From Neobacillus niacini (GTDB lineage Bacteria > Bacillota > Bacilli > Bacillales > Cytobacillaceae): 64,000 bases of DNA. The notes beneath the pieces are model-generated. The model made no database searches, was not told the DNA's origin, and was given only the letters and a program-made list of their open reading frames with translations. A program made the position numbers and the translations under genes. Of the stretch, positions 29,475 to 38,125 are shown piece by piece (positions within the stretch are counted from its first letter, which is position 1; each line of letters begins with the position of its first letter). The stretch is from contig NZ_JACWFG010000012.1 in assembly GCF_019749295.1 (NCBI RefSeq), positions 1-64,000 of the forward strand, given 5' to 3'.

Positions 29475-30599
29475 CTACCAGAATAATTCCTTGTAACCTT
29501 TTAATCTAGCAAGCCCTTCGACAAAATAATAATCACCGTAAATCAACGGATTCTTCATAAACTTCTGTTCAGGGAAGTGACTTGTTCCTTCTAGAACCAG
29601 CCCTTCTTCCGTTCCTTCCCAGTCACCATAATTTTTGTAAAGTGATTCAAGGATTCTTTCTCCCGCTCTTTGATAAATGGGAGCCTCCGTTACGTTCACT
29701 TTGTCTGCTAGTAAAAGCAGACCACAAGCTGCAATGGCACCTGCAGAAGAGTCTCTTGGAGAATCAACATCAGCAGGAAGAAGGAAATCCCAATGCGGAA
29801 CATAATCCTCTGGTAAATGGGAGACAAAGAAATGCGCGACCCTTTTCGCACACTCCAAATATTTAGTTTCTCCCGTATAGTGGTAGCTCAAGGTTAAACC
29901 ATAAATCGCCCATGCGTTTCCTCTTGACCATGCAGAATCAGGACTATACCCTTGCCCGCCAAGCGCTTCAATTCTTTCCCCGCTATCTGGATCAAAACGA
30001 ACAATATGATGGACGGCTCCATCACTTCGAACGAAGTGGTTTAATACCATTTCTGCATGTCTTTTAGCCACACCCTTGAACCTGGGGTCACCTGTTTCTT
30101 CAGATGCCCAATAAAGAAGAGGCAGGTTCATCATGCAGTCGATAATTGCCACGCCGCTGTTGTCTTCCCCTACAGTCCAAGGATTCCAAGCACGTATGTA
30201 ATTTCCATTCACATTAAATCGGCCCATTAAGAGATTGGCTGCGAGTAAAGCACGCCTTTTCGAATTCTCATCACCTAGAAGTTTATAGTGAGCTACGCTT
30301 GTCAATGTCCACATAAAGCCCATATCATGGTCTAAGCGGTAATAGTCATGTTGAACAGCATCAAGTTTTTCTTCACATTCAACTGCAATCATCTTTAGTT
30401 CTTCGTTTTTACTTTCACGATATAATTGCCAAAGTAATCCTGGCCAAAACCCAGCTGTCCACCAATATGGCTCCGCCAGAACATATTGACCATTTTCACT
30501 GGCGTGCGGAAAATTTGCCCCTATTCTTTTGCTTGTTCTTTCTACTTTTTCATTAACTTTCTGCCAGGCTTCATTTACCCATAGCGGTTGTTCTGTCAT
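29475..30599 (-). CDS. Unsaturated glucuronyl hydrolase, GH88
   Basis: A 374-residue cytoplasmic (alpha/alpha)6-barrel enzyme that releases 4,5-unsaturated uronic acid from the non-reducing end of lyase products. Key acids fit Bacillus sp. GL1 UGL: D92 in RLDHDMGFMWT (UGL D88) and D154 in AIIDCMMNLPLLYWA (UGL D149). The GGQGYSPDSAWSRGNAWAIYG and HWDFLLP stretches are also typical. ATG 30599 is favoured over the in-frame GTG at 30608. It lies 14 nt behind the lyase gene. GH105 is the main alternative family, but the motifs fit GH88 better. Confidence 0.9.
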   Translation of the reverse strand: MTEQPLWVNEAWQKVNEKVERTSKRIGANFPHASENGQYVLAEPYWWTAGFWPGLLWQLYRESKNEELKMIAVECEEKLDAVQHDYYRLDHDMGFMWTLTSVAHYKLLGDENSKRRALLAANLLMGRFNVNGNYIRAWNPWTVGEDNSGVAIIDCMMNLPLLYWASEETGDPRFKGVAKRHAEMVLNHFVRSDGAVHHIVRFDPDSGERIEALGGQGYSPDSAWSRGNAWAIYGLTLSYHYTGETKYLECAKRVAHFFVSHLPEDYVPHWDFLLPADVDSPRDSSAGAIAACGLLLLADKVNVTEAPIYQRAGERILESLYKNYGDWEGTEEGLVLEGTSHFPEQKFMKNPLIYGDYYFVEGLARLKGYKELFW

Positions 30600-30613
30600 T
30601 GTCTCCACCCTAT

Positions 30614-32440
30614 CTATTCAAATTGGAATACGAACTCTACCTTACTTTCTTTAACGGGATTCAACAGTGTAAAGTCGAGCGCAAAGTTCTCTTCTATATT
30701 CCCGAAATGATTGATAAAATTTAACCTCTTTACTTCCAAATATAGCAGTCTGCTGTCATATTGAATACGCAGCCTCTGTTTTCCTTCCAGGATCACTTCA
30801 TTATTTTCTTCGGTTATCTTCAAAGCTGGAGTAATGAATCTTTCCATGATTGATACAGGCTGGTCACTGAAAGAATAGGTATCCTCTACGATCAGCTTTG
30901 GCAGATCCTTTTTCACCCATGAAAACTTTCGAGTTAAACCTTGAAGAATTTCTACTTCATATGCTTTTGAGAAATCTAATTCAAAGACATCTTCTTCGCT
31001 GCTTACATCGGCCCGAAGAATCCCAGCCTCTCTTGATGAACCGTTTTCCTGAAATTGATGATTAATAATAGGGACTGAGTGCCCCTGGGATCCATTACAT
31101 AAAAATGTATAACGTTTCTCACTAAAATAGTCTTTATTATATAAACCGCTGCCCAAATCCTTAAGGAATACTTCATTGTTTCCTTGGAGAATAAAATGAC
31201 CAATATCATTATGATTGTGTGGTTCGTTATTGTTTCCACCTTTTGCAGCAAAAGAGAAGCTGCCTAATTTTGTTTGGTGGCGAGAAATAAACCATTGCGA
31301 ATCCTTGAAATAGCTGCTTCCATTCCCCCATGGCTTCTCAGGAAGTGTTTCATCAAACCATATAAGGTTACGGATTGCTGGTGCCCATCTGCCGCAATGA
31401 TCTGCAGTGAATGAAGCACGAAGTTTTCTTTCCGGAATTTCAAAGTCCTTATAAACCTTACTTAAATAATGACTTAAGCCTAAAAATACAGAAGCGGTTG
31501 GATTTGCATCCGAAAAGTTGACCACAAGATTCTCACTTAGAAAACATCTTTGTTGGAACAAAGCAATTTTGTGGACCTTTTCACTAGTAAATAAATCCAG
31601 CTTCCCAACTGTTTTCTTTTTTAATAAATCTGCAAAATAGACGTAATATCCAAAGCCATATTGCCAATAACCAAAGCCTTCAAGGCAGACACCATCGTCG
31701 TTGAAGCCCTTTAAATAACATTCCATGGCAGGCAGGACCTTTTCTAAAATAACAGAGAGTTCCTTAGAATCTTGGATTAGATGCATAGCAGCTGCACCGA
31801 TGGACCCTGCACATACCGCCGCCCAGTTGTGTTCCTGTGTTTCCCATTCATATTTCGTTGTATGGAAGGGATGAAACACCCGTTTATACACTTCTACATA
31901 AATACGCTTACGTATTAAAGGATCTAAAAATTCTTCCGTAAGCTTAAGAATCTCTGCTAAGGCAAAGGCTGTTTCAGCGGAAAATAAATCAATACTATAA
32001 TGTTCGAAACTGTGTCTTTCGAGTGAGCAGCTGATACTCGTGGATGTTTCAAAGCTATTTTTTAAATGCGCAGGCAGACACCAGGAATACTCATTACAAA
32101 TAGACCAAATTGTATTTTCTAGTGCTGCAGCATATTCCTTGTTCTCTGATTCTAGCAAAACCATTATGGCAAAGGTCGTAAGCCGATGTCTTTTTTGAAA
32201 ATAAACCTTTTCAAACTCAAGCCTCGAACCATTTTCTTTAAATAACCTGAATAAGGAATAGTTCAACTCTTGCTCTTCTTCCTGCAGCAGCCGTTCTCCC
32301 TCGACACGTATCTCTTCAAAAAGAAGAGTAAATTCAGGATTAGTACTAGCGTCTCTCCACCATTTTGCTTTTTCTTTTGTACTAGAGAATAATAGTGAAG
32401 CATCAGAAACTAGCAAGTTATTTAAGTCATTTGAAATCAA
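30614..32440 (-). CDS. Heparinase II/III-like polysaccharide lyase
   Basis: A 608-residue protein with a helical toroid N-terminal domain (about 1-330) and a C-terminal beta domain opening with the signature NNEPHNHNDIGHF (near 392-404), where His/Asn/Asp residues serve the lyase active site and metal site in this superfamily (PL12/PL15/PL17/PL21-like). There is no signal peptide, so it should cleave imported oligosaccharides inside the cell. The start is TTG at 32440 with GGGAGG 8 nt upstream. Its product would feed the adjacent GH88. The substrate (glycosaminoglycan-like, alginate-like or other uronide) cannot be read from sequence. Confidence 0.85.
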   Translation of the reverse strand: MISNDLNNLLVSDASLLFSSTKEKAKWWRDASTNPEFTLLFEEIRVEGERLLQEEEQELNYSLFRLFKENGSRLEFEKVYFQKRHRLTTFAIMVLLESENKEYAAALENTIWSICNEYSWCLPAHLKNSFETSTSISCSLERHSFEHYSIDLFSAETAFALAEILKLTEEFLDPLIRKRIYVEVYKRVFHPFHTTKYEWETQEHNWAAVCAGSIGAAAMHLIQDSKELSVILEKVLPAMECYLKGFNDDGVCLEGFGYWQYGFGYYVYFADLLKKKTVGKLDLFTSEKVHKIALFQQRCFLSENLVVNFSDANPTASVFLGLSHYLSKVYKDFEIPERKLRASFTADHCGRWAPAIRNLIWFDETLPEKPWGNGSSYFKDSQWFISRHQTKLGSFSFAAKGGNNNEPHNHNDIGHFILQGNNEVFLKDLGSGLYNKDYFSEKRYTFLCNGSQGHSVPIINHQFQENGSSREAGILRADVSSEEDVFELDFSKAYEVEILQGLTRKFSWVKKDLPKLIVEDTYSFSDQPVSIMERFITPALKITEENNEVILEGKQRLRIQYDSRLLYLEVKRLNFINHFGNIEENFALDFTLLNPVKESKVEFVFQFE

Positions 32441-32454
32441 TGATTCTACCTCCC

Positions 32455-33288
32455 TTACCCTTTGACTCCTCCTAATGCAATCCCTTCAATTACCTGTTTT
32501 TGACCGATAATAAATACAATAACTAAAGGAAGAATGGCAGATACGGCGGCAGCCATGATTAAGGAGTAGAACTCACCATTAATGGTTGTAAATTTCTGCA
32601 TAGCAATCTGTATCGTTAATAAACTGTCCGTACGTAAGAAAATAAGCGGATTTTGATAGTCATTCCACGTCCAAATGAAACGAAGAATACCATATGTCGC
32701 AATGGCCGGTTTAACGATTGGCAGCGCAATCGACCAAAAGATTCTCCAGTGGCCCGCACCATCAATTTTTGCTGCTTCAATATAATCGTTATGAATGCTC
32801 ATAAAAAATTGTCTTAACATAAACGTACCAAGAACACTAAAGCTTCCAAGCAGGATTAGTCCAAAGTGACTGTCAAATAAGCCAATCTTTCGGAATAAAA
32901 TGAACTGCGGTACAAGAATCGCTTGAGGCGGCACCATATACGTTGCAAGTACAATCATAAAAAGGAACTTTCCAAACGGAAACTTAACTTTTGAAAACCC
33001 ATAGGCAGCAAGAGCAGATACAACCACTGAAACGCAAGTCGTAATAACGGTTACTTTTATTGTATTCCAGTAGTAGACATAGAATGGATAGTCACCAAAC
33101 CATACTTCCTTATAGTTGTTAAAACCATTCGATCTTTCCGGAATCCATTGAATAGGAAATTTAAAAACATCTGCTTCAATTTTAAAAGATGTTGAAAGCA
33201 TCCACACAAATGGTAAAAGGAACAATACGCTGCAGACAAGCATAACTACAGTAATAATACTTTTTTTAATCAATATTGAATTTGCCAT
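32455..33288 (-). CDS. CUT1 ABC importer of the uronide locus, inner permease
   Basis: A 277-residue permease with six transmembrane segments and the EAA loop EAAKIDGAGHWRIFWSIALPIVKP near 180-205. The start has GGAGGGGAAACA-ATG. It follows its partner permease by 12 nt and precedes the lyase gene by 14 nt, so transport and breakdown are co-transcribed. It resembles YesQ/LplC-type permeases of Bacillus. Confidence 0.86.
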   Translation of the reverse strand: MANSILIKKSIITVVMLVCSVLFLLPFVWMLSTSFKIEADVFKFPIQWIPERSNGFNNYKEVWFGDYPFYVYYWNTIKVTVITTCVSVVVSALAAYGFSKVKFPFGKFLFMIVLATYMVPPQAILVPQFILFRKIGLFDSHFGLILLGSFSVLGTFMLRQFFMSIHNDYIEAAKIDGAGHWRIFWSIALPIVKPAIATYGILRFIWTWNDYQNPLIFLRTDSLLTIQIAMQKFTTINGEFYSLIMAAAVSAILPLVIVFIIGQKQVIEGIALGGVKG

Positions 33289-33300
33289 TGTTTCCCCTCC

Positions 33301-34245
33301 TTAGTAATTCACCCATTTTTTCTGTCCAATCCATTGGAAAACCGTAATTCCGAATACCACGATGAATAGGACGACAGCCATGGCAGAAGCATAGCCAATC
33401 TTCAGGTTCACGAAAGCTGTATCATATAAATTCCAAACAATCATGGAGGTAGAGTTCATTGGTCCACCTTTTGTTAATACAGCAATCAAGTCAAAAACCT
33501 TAAAGGTAGAAATGATGCCGGTAATAAATAAAAAGAAGGAAGTCGGCGAAATTAGCGGTAAAGTAATATTTCTGAATTTCACCCATGCATTAGCTCCATC
33601 AATATCAGCTGCTTCATACAAATCTCTTGGAATTGACTGTAAACCCGCAAGATAGATAATCATATTAAAACCAATAGAAATCCATATTTGGATAATCATG
33701 ATTGAAATGAGCGCAAAGTTAGGATCTGCAATCCACAATGGCGGATTTTTGATTCCTAATGACATTAATACTTGGTTAATTGGGCCAGCAGATGGGTGGA
33801 ATAATACCTGCCAAACTACTGCTATCGCCACAACACTTGAGATATATGGCATGAAGAAGGCTACTTTGAAAAAGCCCTTCATATAAACATTTTTATCAAT
33901 TGTAATCGCTATCAATAGTGAGATTGCCATACAAATAGGTACGGTTAAAACGAAGATGGCATTGTTTCGCAATGATTTTAAGAAAACAGCATCTTCAAAT
34001 AATCTTGTGAAGTTATCAAATCCAACCCACTTTAACTGGGAAAGGGGGGTGATGAAGCTCCAGTCTGCAAAGCTTAGAGCAAATGTTGCAAATATGGGCA
34101 GCAGTACAAGGATTGAAACACCTATGAGCATCGGGGATACAAAAAACAGGCCAACTAAATTTTCATTTTTTTCTTTGATGATTTTATTCTTTCCTGCATC
34201 TTTTACAACCTTTACAGGTGTGGTGAGTTCTGTTTTAACACTCAT
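33301..34245 (-). CDS. CUT1 ABC importer of the uronide locus, outer permease
   Basis: A 314-residue permease with an N-terminal tail, six transmembrane segments, and the EAA loop EAADIDGANAWVKFRNITLPLISP near 220-245. ATG 34245 has GAGGTGA 6 nt upstream; an in-frame GTG at 34254 lies inside that site. It is the first gene of a transcript separate from the regulator genes, since a terminator (34544-34573) and a palindromic element lie before it. It resembles YesP/LplB. Confidence 0.86.
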   Translation of the reverse strand: MSVKTELTTPVKVVKDAGKNKIIKEKNENLVGLFFVSPMLIGVSILVLLPIFATFALSFADWSFITPLSQLKWVGFDNFTRLFEDAVFLKSLRNNAIFVLTVPICMAISLLIAITIDKNVYMKGFFKVAFFMPYISSVVAIAVVWQVLFHPSAGPINQVLMSLGIKNPPLWIADPNFALISIMIIQIWISIGFNMIIYLAGLQSIPRDLYEAADIDGANAWVKFRNITLPLISPTSFFLFITGIISTFKVFDLIAVLTKGGPMNSTSMIVWNLYDTAFVNLKIGYASAMAVVLFIVVFGITVFQWIGQKKWVNY

Positions 34246-34352
34246 TTGATTCACCTCAATTTTTAGTATATTTTTATTATAAAATAGTAGTAGATTTCTT
34301 TATTAACGGTATTTTGTTATATATAACTACAATTTTGACTTCTTATAAAGCA

Positions 34353-34534
34353 GGCTGTGTTAACTGGTCAGTTGATTGGAACTCCAGGCACTTCGCTTTC
34401 CGCGGGCGACCGCCGAGCCTCCTCGACACTGCGTGTCTGTGGGGTCTCGCCTGTCTCGCTTCTCCCGCAGGAGTCTTCGTGCCTTCCGCTCCAATCAACT
34501 GAGTGCCAAATCAACATATAGCTTTAACACAGCC
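34353..34534. repeat. Palindromic dispersed element with GGCTGTGTTAA ends
   Basis: The outer ends ggctgtgttaa (34353-34363) and ttaacacagcc (34524-34534) are perfect 11-bp inverted repeats. Inside, gttgattgg (34371-34379) and ccaatcaac (34491-34499) are inverted, and the GC-rich core (cgctttccgcgggcgacc, ggtctcgcctgtctcgc) folds on itself. I recall cores like this being widespread in Bacillaceae genomes. There is no open frame worth calling. The end sequence is shared with cassette A at 321-331. Confidence 0.75.
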
Positions 34535-34543
34535 AAAATAGAA

Positions 34544-34573
34544 AAAGCCCAGTACCTTTGTGGTCTGGACTTA
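34544..34573 (-). terminator. Terminator behind the uronide response-regulator gene
   Basis: AAGTCCAG pairs with CTGGGCTT (one G-U) across an ~13-nt loop, followed by TTTTTC on the minus strand, about 36 nt behind the stop at 34609. Confidence 0.7.
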
Positions 34574-34608
34574 AATTAAAACTAAATCTATTTGTAGTAA
34601 ATTAATTA

Positions 34609-36222
34609 CTATGATTTACCGCTTCTGTATTCGATGGGTGTGACTCCTGCGTAGTTTTTGAAGATTTTTATGAAGTAGCTTTGGTTATCGTAGCCCAGCC
34701 GTTCGCATATTTTTCCTACTGAGTCGGCTGTTTGTTCGAGTAGTTCTTTTGCTCTGTTGATTTTCATTTTGGTTACGTACTCAACAAAGGTTTCTCCTAC
34801 TTCTTTTTTGAACAAGCGGCTGAAATAGCTTGGGTTTAAATATAAGTAGCTTGAAACCTCATCCAAGGAAATTTTCTTTTCGATATTCATACTTACATAT
34901 TTAAAGGCGTCGAGAATTTCTTTGCGTTTTGTTTGTTCATAAACTTCTTTAACAAATGATAGGATGTATTTAAAATAATTCAACAGCCATGTTCTCAGTT
35001 CATCCAAAAACTGAATTTCAAAAATCTCGTTATGCATATACTCAATACTTTGCTGCGAACGAAATAATTGTAAGGCATGCAGTTTTATCCTTAAATCTAA
35101 TAATAATTTTAATACCCAATCCTTCACCAACTCAGGGGGAAATTGTTTTTCTTCCAGAATGACAACCCATTTATTAACATACTCTGTTATCCTAGCCTCA
35201 TCCCTAAGCATAATGAGCTCTCTCATTTCAGCAGCCGCTTCATCATATCTAGAAAATAAATCCTCCGTTGGTGCGTCCTGCTGTTCCTTCCGCTCAATGA
35301 TGGTGCCCGGCTTCATATAAAAACGCTGATGACTGCAATGTAACAGCTGTAATAATTCCTGCTTAAACTCTTGCATACTTGTGCAGCCATCACCTGTTAT
35401 AAAGGATAGCGAAACGTTTAGAGAGCGTTTTAATGCATGTTGAATTCTTTTCATACTTTCACTTACTTCAGCAAGCGCATTCCTTTTTAAAACTAAGGAA
35501 GAAGGGAAAAAGAAAAATAGTTCCTTTACTCCATGCTGGAAGTGGATTGTACCTGGGCAGCACCGTTCAATCTCCTCTGTTACAACATTATTAATCGCAA
35601 AATTCAACGTATCCTCTGATAAATATTGCTCTTTTACAATGTTGTAATGATGAATCATAGCCAAGGATCCAATATATCCACTTTGTTCTAGATGAAGGCC
35701 AATGGAATCTGCCTCTGCCAGCCAGATAATCTCATTAATATCTGGCTGCTCAATTGTTTTTTTAATGAACCTTTCTTTGACACTTTCTTTATTTCGATCC
35801 AGCATATTCTGAACTTGAAGATGATGGATCATTCTATCATTTTGTTCATCCAGTGTATCCTTGAATTTCTTGATTAATTTACGTAAATCATCTGGATCAA
35901 AGGTATCCTTGACTAAGTAGTCCTGAACTTGTAGTTTTAATGCCTGCTGTGCGTAGGCAAAATCTGCATGGCAGGATAAAATAGCAACCATTAAGTCCGG
36001 ATTTTGGGTTTTTAGTTTTTTTGTTAATTCAATCCCATTCATCTTAGGCATACCAATATCGGTTATTAATATATCAGGCATTTCACTCATTGCTTTTTCA
36101 AAGGCACTGGCACCATTTTCATGTGTACTTTGAAGTGATACACCCAGCTGTTCCCACTCTATCGTTTCAGATAACAGCTGTAATACTGGATAATCATCGT
36201 CAACTAGCATTACTTTGTACAT
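34609..36222 (-). CDS. YesN-type response regulator of the uronide locus
   Basis: A 537-residue protein: receiver domain 1-125 with phosphoacceptor D55 in ITDIGMPKMNG, a ~300-residue linker, and a C-terminal AraC double helix-turn-helix (about 435-535) with GYDNQSYFIKIFKN and GVTPIEYR. It overlaps the kinase gene by 23 nt, so the two are coupled. In B. subtilis the equivalent yesMN pair lies in a rhamnogalacturonan locus; here the neighbours point to a different uronide. Confidence 0.87.
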   Translation of the reverse strand: MYKVMLVDDDYPVLQLLSETIEWEQLGVSLQSTHENGASAFEKAMSEMPDILITDIGMPKMNGIELTKKLKTQNPDLMVAILSCHADFAYAQQALKLQVQDYLVKDTFDPDDLRKLIKKFKDTLDEQNDRMIHHLQVQNMLDRNKESVKERFIKKTIEQPDINEIIWLAEADSIGLHLEQSGYIGSLAMIHHYNIVKEQYLSEDTLNFAINNVVTEEIERCCPGTIHFQHGVKELFFFFPSSLVLKRNALAEVSESMKRIQHALKRSLNVSLSFITGDGCTSMQEFKQELLQLLHCSHQRFYMKPGTIIERKEQQDAPTEDLFSRYDEAAAEMRELIMLRDEARITEYVNKWVVILEEKQFPPELVKDWVLKLLLDLRIKLHALQLFRSQQSIEYMHNEIFEIQFLDELRTWLLNYFKYILSFVKEVYEQTKRKEILDAFKYVSMNIEKKISLDEVSSYLYLNPSYFSRLFKKEVGETFVEYVTKMKINRAKELLEQTADSVGKICERLGYDNQSYFIKIFKNYAGVTPIEYRSGKS

Positions 36223-38032
36223 CAGAATTATTGCCCCCTTTTTGAATCGTCATTATTACCTTTGTCCCCTCACCAGGCAAACTTTCTATGTCCATCCTAA
36301 AAGAGCCCCCAAAAGTTATAAACATTCGTTCATATACATTGGATAACCCCAAGGAAGAGAATCCTTTGTTATTAGCTTTATGACTATTTTCTGTACCAAT
36401 TGACTGTATTAACTTTCTTTTTAATTGATCCAAGGAAGCGTTGTCCATGCCCTGCCCATTATCTTCGATTATAATCACCAGTTGATTTCCCCGTAATTCC
36501 GTTCTTAATACGATTATTCCTGCGCTTTGATTAAGACCGTGAATAATTGAATTCTCAATAATAGGCTGCAGGATAAAGCGAGGAATCTGCAATGCATACG
36601 CTTCTTCATGTACAGCTATTTCAACCTTAACTTGTTCTTTTTGCCTCATGTTCATAATGTTAATATAATCTTGGACAATTTGGACTTCTTCACGAAAGCT
36701 AATGACTTCTTTATTTTTATCAATGGTCATTCTCAATAATTTTGACAACGAACTAATCATATTTGCGCTTTCTTTATCCCCTTTTACTAGAACCTTCATT
36801 CGAATGGAATTAAGGACATTAAATAGGAAATGAGGATTTATTTGTGCTTGCAGCATATCAAGCTCTGCTTTTCTTTTTCTTTCCTGTGTATCTGTTATTT
36901 CGTAAATCATTTCATTCACGCGGTCTAGCATATGGTCAAATGATTCAGCCAGTTTACCCACCTCATCCCTGCCCCGCAGGCGGGAACGAATGGCCAGATT
37001 TCCTCGTTTAACAGCTTCTGCTATTTTCCCTAAGTGGACAAGTGGTTTCGTAATCGTTCTCAATAAAGACGCCATTAGGATAAGAAAAATAGTGAATGAT
37101 ACTATTTGTACCGTAAATACTTTACTAAATATTGAATTAATTTGTGTGATAGCTTGTTTATAAGGAACAAGGGACACAAGCTTCCAGCCCGTGAATGAGA
37201 TATCGTGTTCAGCAATCAAGTAATCCTTATCTGAAACTTTGAAAATATTTGAGGAGTTATTCTTTGTAAGCTGTTCACTATATTGAAATGGTTCACCGAT
37301 TTTTAAATGGTCACGGTGCGAGAGGATATTATTTGATGAATCCAGGATCATCATTTCCTCATTACCCTTCATATTCTCAAATATTTGGTTGATCTTTGTT
37401 TCCATAATTGTAACAATCACGTACCCATAAATCCCTAAGTTGCCATCTCTCAATGTTCTAGCAACGGAAATTTGATATGGGTTATTACTTTTCTCGGATC
37501 TAAACACGGTTGGTTTACTTTCAATCCAAATGGATTCATAACCCTGTAATCTATTTAACTTCTCAAACCATTTTTCTTGGACCATCCTGCTTGGGTCATA
37601 ATCATATGTAGAGTAATTTTTGTATGATTTACCATTCTTTAAAAGGATGGTAACATATGATTTTTCCCCTACTAGTGTAATATTTTCAATCGTTTTATTG
37701 ATTTTACTATCATCCATATAACTTTGGTAACCTGTACCATCCTCGGTCGTTCTTAGAGCTTTTTCTTTTAAAATGGTATTCATTTCCGCATCTAGCTGAA
37801 CAAAGTTGGTAATGTAGAGCATATCTTCTAAGAGCTTCTCCACATATTCATTGGCAATGGTAAGCTCCCGATTGGCATTGGATAACGCCTGGTCCTTCAA
37901 CGTGTCTTTCGTTAAATAGTTATAGATAGATAACGAGATTGTCGCTGGTATGATTAAACAAATGATAGAAATAAAAATTACCTTAAATCGAAAAGAATGG
38001 GGCGCTAAACTACGCTTTTTCCCCTCTCTCAT
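36200..38032 (-). CDS. YesM-type sensor histidine kinase of the uronide locus
   Basis: A 610-residue kinase: TM1 near 17-38, an extracytoplasmic dCache-like sensor (40-300), TM2 near 303-325, HAMP 327-380, phosphoacceptor H401 in [13 protein letters not shown], and an HATPase domain with PIIENSIIHG and the late GLSNVYERM stretch. ATG 38032 has AGGGTGA 7 nt upstream; a TTG two codons earlier is less likely. It follows the binding-protein gene after a strong hairpin. Confidence 0.87.
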   Translation of the reverse strand: MREGKKRSLAPHSFRFKVIFISIICLIIPATISLSIYNYLTKDTLKDQALSNANRELTIANEYVEKLLEDMLYITNFVQLDAEMNTILKEKALRTTEDGTGYQSYMDDSKINKTIENITLVGEKSYVTILLKNGKSYKNYSTYDYDPSRMVQEKWFEKLNRLQGYESIWIESKPTVFRSEKSNNPYQISVARTLRDGNLGIYGYVIVTIMETKINQIFENMKGNEEMMILDSSNNILSHRDHLKIGEPFQYSEQLTKNNSSNIFKVSDKDYLIAEHDISFTGWKLVSLVPYKQAITQINSIFSKVFTVQIVSFTIFLILMASLLRTITKPLVHLGKIAEAVKRGNLAIRSRLRGRDEVGKLAESFDHMLDRVNEMIYEITDTQERKRKAELDMLQAQINPHFLFNVLNSIRMKVLVKGDKESANMISSLSKLLRMTIDKNKEVISFREEVQIVQDYINIMNMRQKEQVKVEIAVHEEAYALQIPRFILQPIIENSIIHGLNQSAGIIVLRTELRGNQLVIIIEDNGQGMDNASLDQLKRKLIQSIGTENSHKANNKGFSSLGLSNVYERMFITFGGSFRMDIESLPGEGTKVIMTIQKGGNNSDVQSNAS

Positions 38033-38060
38033 ATGCAAATCACCCTTTTAATAGAAAGAT

Positions 38061-38084
38061 GGGGTTGTAATCAATTACAACCCC
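38061..38084 (-). promoter_or_regulatory. Intercistronic hairpin behind the uronide binding-protein gene
   Basis: A perfect 11-bp stem, ggggttgtaat / attacaacccc, with a 2-nt loop lies between the binding-protein stop (38126) and the kinase start (38032). On the minus strand it is followed by ATCTTTC rather than a full T-run, so mRNA stabilisation or partial termination is more likely than a complete stop. Confidence 0.65.
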
Positions 38085-38125
38085 TTTTCTTTCCATTATT
38101 CTATTATTCTGTGATGATGTCTATA

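Noticed and set aside
34376..34579. Plus-strand reading frames in the GC-rich palindrome
   Set aside because: They result from the self-complementary repeat core, have no ribosome binding site and end in the terminator region.
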